Origin: Alphaproteobacteria bacterium
Lineage (GTDB): Bacteria > Pseudomonadota > Alphaproteobacteria > Micropepsales > Micropepsaceae
Direction: 5' to 3'
Assembly: GCA_947473475.1 (NCBI GenBank)
Contig: CANJBZ010000001.1
Coordinates: 186,001 to 250,000, forward strand
DNA: 64,000 nucleotides
Shown: piece after piece, positions 50,570 to 59,205 of the stretch
Layout: every line of letters begins with the position of its first letter
How positions within the stretch are numbered: the first letter of the stretch is position 1
The notes under the pieces: generated by a model
Told to the model about the DNA's origin: nothing
Database searches by the model: none
The model's input: only the letters and a program-made list of their open reading frames with translations
Translations under genes and position numbers: made by a program

Positions 50570-50613
50570 CCGTCGCGAATAGCACCGTTCGAGACACCCA
50601 CTCGGAGTTAACG

Positions 50614-51603
50614 ATGAACAAGCTTCCGCTGACGGCGGCAATGCCCGATTACGACCATGTCCGTGACTTGGTCATGGGGCGCGTACAGGTTGAGGGTATC
50701 GATCTCACTTGCTTGACGCTTCCCGTTGAGGAAATCTTCTACCGCTTCATCGTCTACAAGGAGTGGGAAGTCTCCGAGATTTCCTTCGCCAAATACGTCT
50801 CTCTGACGGCCAGCGGCGACGAAAGCTTCTACGCGCTGCCGGTGTTTCCATCGCGCGTGTTTCGCCATTCTTCGCTGTATGTGCGTAAAGACGGGCCGAT
50901 TAAAGACATCAAGGATCTGGAAGGCCGCCGGGTGGGTCTTCCGGAGTGGGCGCAGACGGCGGCGGTCTATTCGCGCGGGGTTCTGCAATACGAATACGGG
51001 ATCGATCTCGCCGCGATCAAATGGGTGCAGGCCGGCGTCAATCAGCCGGGACGCATCGAGAAGGTCGATCTGCAACTGCCAAAGGGCGTCGAAATCGACC
51101 GCCGCCCTGATAAATCGCTGAACGGTATGCTGGTGTCGGGCGAAGTCGATGCGGTACTGGCGGCGCGCCCGCCGGACGCTTTCCTGCAAGGCCATCCCAA
51201 CATCAAACGCTTCTTCGAAAACTATCAGGAAATCGAAGCGGCCTATTACAAGAAGACCGGCATCTTCCCGATCATGCATGCGGTCGCGGTGCGCCGCGAT
51301 GTGCTGAACAAAAATCCCTGGATCGCGCGCAACCTGTTCAACGCGTTTGTCGAAGCGAAACGGCGGGCCATCGAACGGGCTTTCGATGGGACTGTGTCAC
51401 TTTATCCCATTCCGTGGGCAGACACGCGCGCACAGCAGGGCCGAGATCTTCTCGGCAAGGACTACTTCCCGTACGGCATCGAAGAAAACCGCACCACGCT
51501 GGAGGCCTTCCTGCGCTACGCCTATGAGCAAGGCGTCTGCAAACGCTTGCTGAAGGTGGAGGAGCTGTTTCCGAAGCAGCTTACTTCGATCCACAAAGTC
51601 TAG
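50614..51603 (+). CDS. Pht5-like (4,5-dihydroxyphthalate decarboxylase family) protein
   Basis: A 329-residue protein resembling 4,5-dihydroxyphthalate decarboxylase and related periplasmic-binding-fold enzymes: GRVQVEGIDLTCLTLPVEEI early, ISFAKYVSLTASGDESFYAL, PVFPSRVFRHSSLYVRKDG, and LEGRRVGLPEWAQTAAVYSR. No signal peptide is present, so it is cytoplasmic, like Pht5. The family also includes proteins of unknown function next to gentisate or phthalate genes. GGAG lies before the ATG. Whether it decarboxylates a hydroxylated phthalate that feeds the hydroxybenzoate route is an inference. Confidence 0.82.
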   Translation: MNKLPLTAAMPDYDHVRDLVMGRVQVEGIDLTCLTLPVEEIFYRFIVYKEWEVSEISFAKYVSLTASGDESFYALPVFPSRVFRHSSLYVRKDGPIKDIKDLEGRRVGLPEWAQTAAVYSRGVLQYEYGIDLAAIKWVQAGVNQPGRIEKVDLQLPKGVEIDRRPDKSLNGMLVSGEVDAVLAARPPDAFLQGHPNIKRFFENYQEIEAAYYKKTGIFPIMHAVAVRRDVLNKNPWIARNLFNAFVEAKRRAIERAFDGTVSLYPIPWADTRAQQGRDLLGKDYFPYGIEENRTTLEAFLRYAYEQGVCKRLLKVEELFPKQLTSIHKV

Positions 51604-51658
51604 CCGGGTCCGTCTGCGGGGCCTATAAAAGAGGCAGAACTCTCTTGGGGTGACTGCC

Positions 51659-52708
51659 ATGGAAAGCCACGCCGCGCTGCGGACAAACACCGACGATTTC
51701 GCGCGCTATTACGCGCGATTGTCGAAGGTCAACATGGCCCCGCTGTGGGAGGTTCTGAAGAACCTTGTCACGGCTGAGCCGGTGACGCCGGTTAAGCCGG
51801 CACAGTGGCGCTATACCGACGTGCGGCCGCTGCTGTTTGAATCCGCCGGGATGATTTCCGCCGAGCAGGCGGAGCGCCGCGTGCTGGTGCTGGAAAATCC
51901 GGGTTTGCCTGGCCAGTCGTCCGTCACCCATTCGCTGTATGCGGGCATTCAGCTGGTGATGCCGGGTGAGGTCGCGCCGCAGCACCGGCACACGCAAAGC
52001 GCGTTGCGGTTTATCCTGGAAGGGCGCGGCGCGACGACAACCGTGAACGGCGAGCGCTTCGACATGTTTCCGGGCGATCTCATCCTGACGCCGTCCTGGC
52101 AATGGCACGATCACCAGAACGAAACCGAGGTGCCGATCGTCTGGATGGACGGGCTGGACATCGCGCTGGTCAGTCTTTTGGACGCCAGCTTTATGCAACG
52201 GTCCAACAGTGCCGAACAGGACGTGACGTCGCACAAAGAGACGAGCCAGATTCGCTACGGCGCCAATCTGCTGCCCATCGACGATACGCCGCCTTCGCTG
52301 AATTCCCCGCTGATGCGCTATCCCTATGCGGAGACGCGTGCCACCCTGGAACGTATGAAAACGGCTTCGGCGTGGGATCCGTGCAATGGGATTCGTATGC
52401 GATACGCCCATCCGCGCACTGGCGATTGGGCGATGCCGACCATGGGACCGGCCATTCAGCTTGTGCCGAAGGGCTTTGCGACGGCGGGCTATCGCGCCAC
52501 CGACGGGACGGTGTTCGCCGTTGCGGAAGGGCACGGTACGGTGACGATCGGTGAGACGCGCTTTACACTATCGCCGCAAGATGTGTTCGTGTGTCCGCCC
52601 TGGGCTTGGCGCAAATTCGAAGCGTCCGACGATCTGGTGCTGTTCACCTTCTCCGATCGTCCCGTGCAGGAAAAACTCGGCCTCTGGCGCGAAGACCGCG
52701 CGCAGTGA
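51659..52708 (+). CDS. Gentisate 1,2-dioxygenase
   Basis: A 349-residue bicupin that cleaves gentisate to maleylpyruvate. The Fe(II) ligands are H109 and H111 in APQHRHTQSALRFILEG and H150 in TPSWQWHDHQNE. Other family segments are RRVLVLENPGLPGQSSVTHS, GIQLVMPGE and the second, non-metal cupin near VFAVAEGHGTVTIGETRF. Length agrees with characterised enzymes. The ATG at 51659 is preferred over a GTG nine bases earlier because TTGGGGTG lies six bases upstream. Next to it is a FAD hydroxylase that could produce gentisate. Confidence 0.93.
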   Translation: MESHAALRTNTDDFARYYARLSKVNMAPLWEVLKNLVTAEPVTPVKPAQWRYTDVRPLLFESAGMISAEQAERRVLVLENPGLPGQSSVTHSLYAGIQLVMPGEVAPQHRHTQSALRFILEGRGATTTVNGERFDMFPGDLILTPSWQWHDHQNETEVPIVWMDGLDIALVSLLDASFMQRSNSAEQDVTSHKETSQIRYGANLLPIDDTPPSLNSPLMRYPYAETRATLERMKTASAWDPCNGIRMRYAHPRTGDWAMPTMGPAIQLVPKGFATAGYRATDGTVFAVAEGHGTVTIGETRFTLSPQDVFVCPPWAWRKFEASDDLVLFTFSDRPVQEKLGLWREDRAQ

Positions 52709-52725
52709 TGTTTGCCGCCAGCGGA

Positions 52726-52879
52726 ATCACCTCCCCCATGCGGGGAGGTCGAAATGCTGAAGCGGCGGCAGCCGCAGAGGCATTTCGGGCGGGGGTATTG
52801 TTGCGGATAGCTCCCCCCACCCGAAATTGCTCGCGTTGGCACGCTCCCAATTTCGGCCTCCCCGCAAGGGGGAGGCGAT
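52726..52879. repeat. MITE-like palindromic element, copy
   Basis: A 154-base copy of the element at 32851-32998. Its ends are ATCACCTCCCCCATGCGGGG and an outer GGGGGAGGCGAT, with a T-to-C change in the right end that weakens the Shine-Dalgarno match. The inner GGGCGGGGG/CCCCCCACCC palindrome is kept. It is 55 bases from the hydroxylase start, too far to serve as its ribosome binding site. Confidence 0.85.
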
Positions 52880-52934
52880 TGTCGCGTTGCAACGCTCGAA
52901 GGCTTGAATTTTTACGTCCCAATTATTCCCGCCC

Positions 52935-54110
52935 ATGCCCAGTGTGAAGGACCGCGATCATCCCTTCATCATCGCGGGCGGGGGGATTGGGGGCCTCGCG
53001 GTGGCGCTGGCGTTGGCCAATCGCGGCTATGCTTCGCGCGTGTTGGAGCAGGCGCCGGAATTCAAAGAGCTTGGCGCGGGAATCCAGCTAGGGCCAAATT
53101 CCTGGCGAGCACTGCGCGTGCTTGGCATCGACGCGGCGGCAAAGCGGCTGGCGGTGTTTCCCCAGTCGCTGGTGATGATGGATGCCGTGACGGCCGAGCA
53201 GGCGGTGGCGATTCCGCTTGGCGGCTTCGAGCAGCGATTTGGTGCGCCTTACGCGCTCATCCATCGCGCCGATCTGCACAACACGCTGCTGGAAGCCTGC
53301 AAAGCCTCGCCGCTTGTCGCGCTCGAGACCTCGCAAAAAGTCGCCGATTTCGAAGATGACGGACGCACGGTGCGCGTCGTGATGGACAACGGCACGGTCC
53401 ACGAGACACCCGCGTTCATCGGCGCCGACGGTCTGTGGTCCACGATACGTGCAAAGCTCATCGGCGACGGCAAGCCGCGCGTTTCGGGACATGTCAGCTA
53501 TCGCGCCGTAATGCAGCCGTCCAATGTGCCGGAAAATCTGCGCCGCAACGACATGGTGCTGTGGGCCGGACCGAAATGCCACATGGTGCATTACCCGCTG
53601 CGCGGCGGAGAGCTGTACAACCTCGTCGCAACCTTTCACAGCAGCCGCTACGAGGAAGGCTGGAATTCGTTCGGTGAACCGGCGGAACTGCATGAGCGGT
53701 TCGGCGGAACCTGCGATGTCGTTCGGGAGATGCTGAGCAAGATCGAATCTTGGCGCATGTGGGTGCTGTGCGACCGCGAGCCGATCAAGGACTGGAGCAG
53801 GGGGCGCGTGACGCTGCTCGGCGATGCCGCCCATCCGATGCTGCAATATCTGGCGCAAGGCGCTGGGATGGCGATGGAAGACGCGGTGGTGCTGGCGAAA
53901 TGTTTCGATGATTCCGATAGCGTCGAAGAGGCGTTCGCAGCCTATCCGCAAAGGCGATATCTGCGAACGGGGCGGGTGCAATTGTCCGCGCGTCTCTATG
54001 GCGAGTTCTATCACGCCGATGGCGTGCGCCGGGAATTACGCAACGCCTTCGTCAAAAACGCGAGCTACGAAGGCCTCGCGTGGCTATACGACAAACAGCC
54101 CGATATTTAG
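52935..54110 (+). CDS. FAD-dependent aromatic hydroxylase (3-hydroxybenzoate 6-hydroxylase/salicylate hydroxylase type)
   Basis: A 391-residue flavoprotein monooxygenase of the class A group. The N-terminal FAD motif IAGGGIGGLAVALALANRG is at residues 12-30. The second FAD motif is VTLLGDAAHPMLQYLAQGAG, preceded by WVLCDREPIKDWSRG. The sequence resembles 3-hydroxybenzoate 6-hydroxylase and salicylate hydroxylase. Because it neighbours gentisate dioxygenase, 3-hydroxybenzoate 6-hydroxylation to gentisate is the better guess. A signal for its own promoter is not seen. The start is the ATG at 52935. Confidence 0.9.
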   Translation: MPSVKDRDHPFIIAGGGIGGLAVALALANRGYASRVLEQAPEFKELGAGIQLGPNSWRALRVLGIDAAAKRLAVFPQSLVMMDAVTAEQAVAIPLGGFEQRFGAPYALIHRADLHNTLLEACKASPLVALETSQKVADFEDDGRTVRVVMDNGTVHETPAFIGADGLWSTIRAKLIGDGKPRVSGHVSYRAVMQPSNVPENLRRNDMVLWAGPKCHMVHYPLRGGELYNLVATFHSSRYEEGWNSFGEPAELHERFGGTCDVVREMLSKIESWRMWVLCDREPIKDWSRGRVTLLGDAAHPMLQYLAQGAGMAMEDAVVLAKCFDDSDSVEEAFAAYPQRRYLRTGRVQLSARLYGEFYHADGVRRELRNAFVKNASYEGLAWLYDKQPDI

Positions 54111-54130
54111 CGAGCGGCTTTAAACCAATT

Positions 54131-54223
54131 GTCATCCCGGCCGAGCGCAGCGAGAGCCGGGACCTACTGTGCCGTTGCCTGGGTGGGTCCCGGATCGGCG
54201 CTGACGCACCGTCCGGGATGACA
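54131..54223. repeat. REP-type palindromic element
   Basis: GTCATCCCGGCCGAGCGCAG and a GAGAGCCGGGACC continuation at the left; a mirrored GGGTCCCGGATCGG ... CCGTCCGGGATGACAC at the right. This is a common kind of alphaproteobacterial repeat and lies between two convergent genes. Confidence 0.8.
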
Positions 54224-54230
54224 CCGAGTG

Positions 54231-55784
54231 TTAATGCCCGCCGCCGCCGATGCCTTCCAGCGCGAAGTAATCGGATGGCAGTGTTTCATCCTTCTGCGCG
54301 CGTTTGCTCATGTTGAACACGAGCGTCAACCCAACGCTGAGCGCGAAGTTCAACAGCACCGACAGAATGGCGATGTAGACGCGAATGGTGGTGCCGCCAA
54401 TCACCAGCGGATAGATCGCTTGGAAATTCAAGCTGGCGGCCATCCAGGTGCCGCACAGCATGCCCGCCGCCCAGCCGATCAACAGCGCCTTGGAATTCAG
54501 CCAGCGCGTATAAAGACCGAAGATCATCGCGGGGAAGGTATGGATGATCCAGATGCCGCCCAGGAGCTGCATTTGAATGGCGTATTCATGCGGCAGAAGC
54601 ATGATGAACAACAGCGCGCCGACCTTTGCCATCAACGACATGGTCTTCGCGGTCCTCGCCTCGGCTGCGGGTGAGCAATTGGGATTGATGAATTCGCGAT
54701 AGATGTTGCGGGTGAAAAGATTGGCCGCGGCAATTGACATAATCGCCGCCGGTACGAGAGCGCCAATGCCGATGGAAGCAAATGCAAATCCTACGAACCA
54801 AGATGGGAAAACCTGAAGGAACAGCGCCGGAACCGCAAAGTTCGGGCCGTATTGCTTGAACGCCGCAGCATAGGCCGGCATCTCTCTGACGCCGACCGCG
54901 AGCGCCATAAAGCCCAGCAGCGCGATGAGACCGAGCAGGAAGGAATAGGCCGGGAGCAATGCGGCATTGCGGCGAATGACGTGGCGGCTCGATGACGACA
55001 ACACGCCCGTTACCGAATGCGGATAGAGGAACAGCGCCATGGCCGAACCCAGGAACAGCGTGGCGTAACCCGTGTAAGTGCCCAAATTATCGGCCAGCAG
55101 CAGCTTCTCGGACGGCACAGCAGCAAAAACCTTGTCCCAGCCTCCTACCTCATAGGGAATCACAATCACCGCCGCGAAGACGGTGATGTAGATCATGATG
55201 TCCTTGACGATCGCGATTGCGGCAGGTGCGCGCAGACCGCTGAAAAAATCGAACGCCGCCAGAATGGCAAAGGAGATGATCAGCGGCAGGTACACCAGCG
55301 CACCGGCCAGTTGCACGCCCATGGCGCCGATGACGACTTCCAGCCCGATCAGCTGCAGCGCGATGTACGGCATCGTCGCGAGGATGCCGGTCAAAGCGAT
55401 AGCCAGCGCCAGCCAGCGGTCGCCGTATCGCCCGCGGATGAAATCGGCCGCCGTGATGTAGCCGCGGGCCCGCGCCACCGACCAAAGCCGGGGGAACACG
55501 ATGAACACAAACGGATAGACCACAATGGTGTAGGGAACCGCGAAGAACGCGAGCGCGCCCGCTCCGAAGGCCAGCGCCGGTACGGCGATGAAGGTGTAGG
55601 CGGTATAAAGATCGCCGCCGAGCAGAAACCAGGTGATCAGGGTGCCGAACTTACCGCCGGCAAGGCCCCATTCATGGAGCTGGTCGAGATCGCCTCGTTT
55701 CCAGTTCGCCGCGGCAAACCCGATAAACGTCACCAACGCGAAGAAGAATATGAAAACGACCAGCGCCGTAATATTCAGTGGCAT
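54231..55784 (-). CDS. Sodium:solute symporter (SSS family)
   Basis: A 517-residue membrane protein with about 13 helices. Typical SSS sequence includes WGLAGGKFGTLITWFLLGGD, the YTAYTFIAVPALAFGAGALAF region and SIGALVPAAIMSIAAANLFT-like segments near the sodium site. It is preceded by a 71-residue DUF3311 membrane protein, and this two-gene set is a known arrangement in proteobacteria. Likely substrates are small carboxylates or amino acids; the solute is not evident. Confidence 0.9.
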   Translation of the reverse strand: MPLNITALVVFIFFFALVTFIGFAAANWKRGDLDQLHEWGLAGGKFGTLITWFLLGGDLYTAYTFIAVPALAFGAGALAFFAVPYTIVVYPFVFIVFPRLWSVARARGYITAADFIRGRYGDRWLALAIALTGILATMPYIALQLIGLEVVIGAMGVQLAGALVYLPLIISFAILAAFDFFSGLRAPAAIAIVKDIMIYITVFAAVIVIPYEVGGWDKVFAAVPSEKLLLADNLGTYTGYATLFLGSAMALFLYPHSVTGVLSSSSRHVIRRNAALLPAYSFLLGLIALLGFMALAVGVREMPAYAAAFKQYGPNFAVPALFLQVFPSWFVGFAFASIGIGALVPAAIMSIAAANLFTRNIYREFINPNCSPAAEARTAKTMSLMAKVGALLFIMLLPHEYAIQMQLLGGIWIIHTFPAMIFGLYTRWLNSKALLIGWAAGMLCGTWMAASLNFQAIYPLVIGGTTIRVYIAILSVLLNFALSVGLTLVFNMSKRAQKDETLPSDYFALEGIGGGGH

Positions 55785-55799
55785 TGTTTCCCCCCCGCC

Positions 55800-56015
55800 T
55801 TATTTTGGTTCTGTGGCGTAATAGACGAAGGCGGTAATGACCATGCTCACGAAAATCCACGCGAGCTGAAACCAGTAGAAGAACGGGAAGCCGAACAGCA
55901 CCGGGTCCATTTTGTTGTAGAAGGGCACATACAGGACCAGCAACGGTACGAGCAGCCACAAAAGAATGCCGCCGCGCCCGTCGTTCGCGCCGCCTCCATC
56001 CCGATTGTCCGCCAT
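55800..56015 (-). CDS. DUF3311 small membrane protein (symporter partner)
   Basis: A 71-residue protein with two membrane segments (LLWLLVPLLVLYVPFYNK and AWIFVSMVITAFVYYA) separated by the conserved PFFYWFQ. This is the DUF3311 pattern; such proteins are encoded directly before SSS-type symporters and are thought to be accessory subunits. The gap to the symporter gene is 15 bases. Confidence 0.88.
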   Translation of the reverse strand: MADNRDGGGANDGRGGILLWLLVPLLVLYVPFYNKMDPVLFGFPFFYWFQLAWIFVSMVITAFVYYATEPK

Positions 56016-56172
56016 TTTGGCCCCTCCCGCTTATCGTTAGGGCCTCTGATTAAGGCAAGTTAAGCACTGTGCCAAGCGGTTGCGCCGCCATGCGAAAACT
56101 TTGGCCTCTATGGCGGGCGCGGGCGGATTCGGGTAGCGTCCTGTTCAAAATATCGTGCCTGGGAGGCCGCTT
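56016..56172. promoter_or_regulatory. Divergent gap between the symporter operon and the VOC gene
   Basis: This gap should hold promoters for both directions. The only clear local feature is the GGGAGG ribosome binding site in front of the TTG at 56173. I see no strong palindromic operator. Confidence 0.35.
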
Positions 56173-56982
56173 TTGTTCGCCAAGCTCAACCATGTCGCCA
56201 TTGTCAGCGAGAACTACGCCCAGCTCTGCAAGTTCTACGAGGCGATGTTCGGCATGACCACCTCGTCCAAGACGCGGCCGACCCGCGCGGTGACGGTGAA
56301 GGACGGCTATGTCGGGCTGAACATCAACCCGCGCCGTGCCGGCCGTTCGGCGGGTTTCGATCATTTCGGCATCCAGGTTGAGGACGTGGAGACCGCTTTC
56401 GACCGGATGCGCCGCTGGTACCCGACGGTGAAATGGCAGCAGCGGCCGTCGAACCGGCCGTTCGCGGGAATCACCACGCACGACCCCGACGGCAATGTCT
56501 TCGACATTTCCCAGAAGGACATGGCGAACCGCAAAGAGGTCTATGTGGAGAACGACGGGCAGTTGAACCCGCGCTATATCGACCACTTTGCCCTGCGCAC
56601 GATGCACGCCGTCGAGATGGCGGACTTCTACACCCGCGTGTTTGAGTTGACCCCGGAGAACCGTAGGGAAGGCGACCCAAACTTCTACCTGAGCGATGGT
56701 CATGTGACGCTGATCATCATGCCGTGGGACATCACCAACTATGCCGGCACGGGCATCATCACCTGCGGCATGGACCATATCGGCTTCAAGGTTGAGAGCG
56801 TCGAAGCCTGCAAGGAAGATATCGCGCGCATCGCGGCCGACAATCCCCGGCTGGCGCCCGCGCCGGTGGGAACGGGCGCGGAGGGCGCGGCCCTGGCAGA
56901 GATGTGCCGGCGGTCCTGCCCAATCGGCGAGCACCTGCTGGCCGATTGCGATGGCATCCTGATCGACATCCACGAGCACTAA
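56173..56982 (+). CDS. Two-domain VOC protein (extradiol dioxygenase/glyoxalase-like)
   Basis: A 269-residue protein with two vicinal-oxygen-chelate repeats. The first repeat begins KLNHVAIVSENYAQLCKFYE and ends in TTHDPDGNVFDISQ. The second begins RYIDHFALRTMHAVEMADFY and ends MDHIGFKVESVEACKEDIAR. H7, H153-type histidines and the acidic residues suggest a metal centre. The TTG at 56173 is the best start, with GGGAGG upstream. Reactions could be extradiol ring cleavage or isomerisation; not decided by the sequence. Confidence 0.82.
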   Translation: MFAKLNHVAIVSENYAQLCKFYEAMFGMTTSSKTRPTRAVTVKDGYVGLNINPRRAGRSAGFDHFGIQVEDVETAFDRMRRWYPTVKWQQRPSNRPFAGITTHDPDGNVFDISQKDMANRKEVYVENDGQLNPRYIDHFALRTMHAVEMADFYTRVFELTPENRREGDPNFYLSDGHVTLIIMPWDITNYAGTGIITCGMDHIGFKVESVEACKEDIARIAADNPRLAPAPVGTGAEGAALAEMCRRSCPIGEHLLADCDGILIDIHEH

Positions 56983-57014
56983 GGAGAGCGTGATGCAGCA
57001 GTTGGCGCTGATAT

Positions 57015-57056
57015 CCCCTCTCCCCCTCGGGGGAGAGGGTTAGGGTGAGGGGGCGG
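57015..57056. repeat. Palindromic repeat, short 'C' type, at a gene start
   Basis: CCCCTCTCCCCCTCGGGGGA and GAGGGTTAGGGTGAGGGGGCGG: the hairpin core of the repeat seen at 9280-9350. It ends ten bases before the likely GTG start of the binding-protein gene and supplies the only G-rich stretch that could act as ribosome binding site. Confidence 0.75.
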
Positions 57057-57065
57057 TCTAACCGC

Positions 57066-58121
57066 GTGACCGAAGTGCTGCGGAAGGCGCTAACCGCGTC
57101 GGGCGTTTCCGCGGCGATGCTAGCGCCTGCGGTTGCGCGCGCCGATGCCGTGAGCGATTTCTACAAGGGCCGGCAGGTCACCATGGTCCTGTCCGCCGAT
57201 GCCGGCGGCGGCTATGGCAGCTACGCCAATGCGTTTGCGCCCTATCTCTCGGCCCATATCCCCGGCAAGCCGAAGATCGTCATTCAGTACATGCCGGGCG
57301 CAGGCGGATTGCGGGCGACGAATTTTCTCTATTCCGCCGCGCCCAAGGACGGCAGCACAATCGCGCTGATCCATTCCAGCGTGCCTTTTGCGCCAGTGTA
57401 CGGCCTCGCCGCCGCGAAATTCGATCCGCGCAAGTTCAATTGGATCGGCTCGATCAACGCCACATCGGGCATTTGCGTCGCCTGGAGCAGCTCGAACATC
57501 AAGACCTGGAACGACCTTTTCACCAAGCAATATATGGTGGGAAGCTCCGGCGCGGGGTCGCAAATGGAAACCATCCCGTTGATGCTGAACAAATTGTTCG
57601 GCACCAAGATCAAGGTGATTTCCGGCTATCGCGGCGGCAACGAAGTCTATCTCGCCATGGAACGCGGCGAAGTCAGCGGCCGTTGCGGCGGGCTGATTTC
57701 CTCCATCAAATCGACGCGGCCGGATTGGTTTCCGCAGAAAAAAGTATATGTGCCGGTGCAGATTGCACTGGAGCGCGATCCGGAATTCCCAGATTCACCC
57801 GCGCTGCTCGAATTCGCCAAGGACGCGCGTACCAAACAGATTCTTCAGCTCGTGCTGTCGCCGATGGCCATGGACCGCCCCATTCTTATGCCGCCCGGCG
57901 TACCCGCCGATCGCGTTGCCGCGCTGAAAGCGGCATTCCATGCTGCGATGGTCGATCCGGCGTTTCTTGCCGATGCCAAGAAGCAGCGTCTTGAAGTGAA
58001 AGAAGTCAGCGGCGAAAAAGTCGCTCAGCTTTTAACGGCTGCTTACGCCATGCCGCCGGATATCGTGAAAGCTGCCAATGAAGCAATGGGTGGCTCCGGC
58101 GGCGCGGGTGGCGGCGGATAA
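57066..58121 (+). CDS. Tripartite tricarboxylate transporter (Bug/TctC) substrate-binding protein
   Basis: A 351-residue periplasmic binding protein. The signal peptide is RKALTASGVSAAMLAPAVAR, followed by DFYKGRQVTMVLSADAGGGY, HIPGKPKIVIQYMPGAGG and FNWIGSINATSG. A GTG at 57066 is taken as start; an in-frame GTG at 57045 lies inside the repeat. The nearest Shine-Dalgarno-like sequence belongs to the upstream palindromic repeat. A metallo-beta-lactamase gene follows 21 bases later. No TctAB genes are nearby. The C-terminus is glycine-rich (GGSGGAGGGG). Confidence 0.88.
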   Translation: MTEVLRKALTASGVSAAMLAPAVARADAVSDFYKGRQVTMVLSADAGGGYGSYANAFAPYLSAHIPGKPKIVIQYMPGAGGLRATNFLYSAAPKDGSTIALIHSSVPFAPVYGLAAAKFDPRKFNWIGSINATSGICVAWSSSNIKTWNDLFTKQYMVGSSGAGSQMETIPLMLNKLFGTKIKVISGYRGGNEVYLAMERGEVSGRCGGLISSIKSTRPDWFPQKKVYVPVQIALERDPEFPDSPALLEFAKDARTKQILQLVLSPMAMDRPILMPPGVPADRVAALKAAFHAAMVDPAFLADAKKQRLEVKEVSGEKVAQLLTAAYAMPPDIVKAANEAMGGSGGAGGGG

Positions 58122-58142
58122 TTGGAAGTAAGGGAGAGATCG

Positions 58143-59198
58143 ATGAAACCAAGTCTTTTTGCATTAGGGATTGCTACTGCACTGATGGCGTCCGTGGCTG
58201 CGTACGCACAGCCGTCCTCGGTCAAGCCGATGACGTTCCCGGTGACGCAGGGAAAGACGTACAAATTCGAAAAAGTCGCCGAGGGCGTCTATTACGCGAC
58301 CGGCGGTTTTGGCAGCAACAATGTCGTCATCGTCAACGACAACGACGTGATGCTGGTCGATACCGGCACGACGCCCGGCAATACGCGCCGCTTCGTCGAA
58401 GATGTGAAGATGCTCACCAATAAGCCGATCAAATATGTGGTGAACACGCATTTCCATTTCGACCACACCGACGGCAATCAGGTCTTCGGTCCCGATGTGC
58501 AGATCATCGGGCAGGAATATCTGGCCAAGGCGATCAACCCCGGCATTCTCAACCGCGAGCCCTATCAAACCTCGACCGGCGCCGTCCTGCAGACGCAGAT
58601 GGACGATCTGAAAAAGCAGGTTGCCGATGAAAAAGATGCGGCAAAGAAGGCTGCGCTGAACAAGCAGCTTGCCGGCGCGCAGCAGATGCAGGCCGAGCTG
58701 AAGGAACTGAAGCCGACACCGCCGAACAAGACGTATAAGGACAAACTTGTCATTCAAAGCGGCAGCCGCGAGATCGATCTTCTGTGGCTTGGCCACGGAC
58801 ACACCGAAGGCGATACGGTTGTCTATTTGCCCAAGGAAAAGATCGTCGCCACCGGCGACCTCATGGAAAGCCGCCTTGCCTATATGGGCGATGCGATTTT
58901 CGATGAATGGATCGACACGTTGGACAGACTGAAAAAGCTCGATTTCAACGTCGTTCTGCCCGGCCATGGTATTCCGTTCGGCGACAAGAAGCTGATCGAC
59001 GCCTATCAGGATTACCTGCAGGACGTGATCGTGAAGGGGAACGAGCTGAAACGCTCCGGTACGTCGGTCGAGGATGCCGCCAAGACCATCGATTTGACGT
59101 CGCACGCCAAAGACTTTCCGCAGATCACCGGCAAAGGCGCCGACCTGCGCGGCATGCGCCGTCTCTACGCCTGGCTAACCGAACGTGGCGGCGGCTAG
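58143..59198 (+). CDS. Exported metallo-beta-lactamase-fold hydrolase
   Basis: A 351-residue protein with a signal peptide (MKPSLFALGIATALMASVAA). The zinc-binding motif is H103-F-H105-F-D107-H108 (NTHFHFDHTDG), with later ligands in GHTEGDTVVY, ATGDLMES and LPGHGIP. A helical, lysine/glutamine-rich insert (about residues 155-200: QMDDLKKQVADEKDAAKKAA) interrupts the usual core and looks like a coiled coil. Such periplasmic or secreted relatives include alkyl sulfatases and quorum-signal lactonases. Its substrate is unknown. Confidence 0.88.
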   Translation: MKPSLFALGIATALMASVAAYAQPSSVKPMTFPVTQGKTYKFEKVAEGVYYATGGFGSNNVVIVNDNDVMLVDTGTTPGNTRRFVEDVKMLTNKPIKYVVNTHFHFDHTDGNQVFGPDVQIIGQEYLAKAINPGILNREPYQTSTGAVLQTQMDDLKKQVADEKDAAKKAALNKQLAGAQQMQAELKELKPTPPNKTYKDKLVIQSGSREIDLLWLGHGHTEGDTVVYLPKEKIVATGDLMESRLAYMGDAIFDEWIDTLDRLKKLDFNVVLPGHGIPFGDKKLIDAYQDYLQDVIVKGNELKRSGTSVEDAAKTIDLTSHAKDFPQITGKGADLRGMRRLYAWLTERGGG

Positions 59199-59205
59199 GA
59201 TATTT

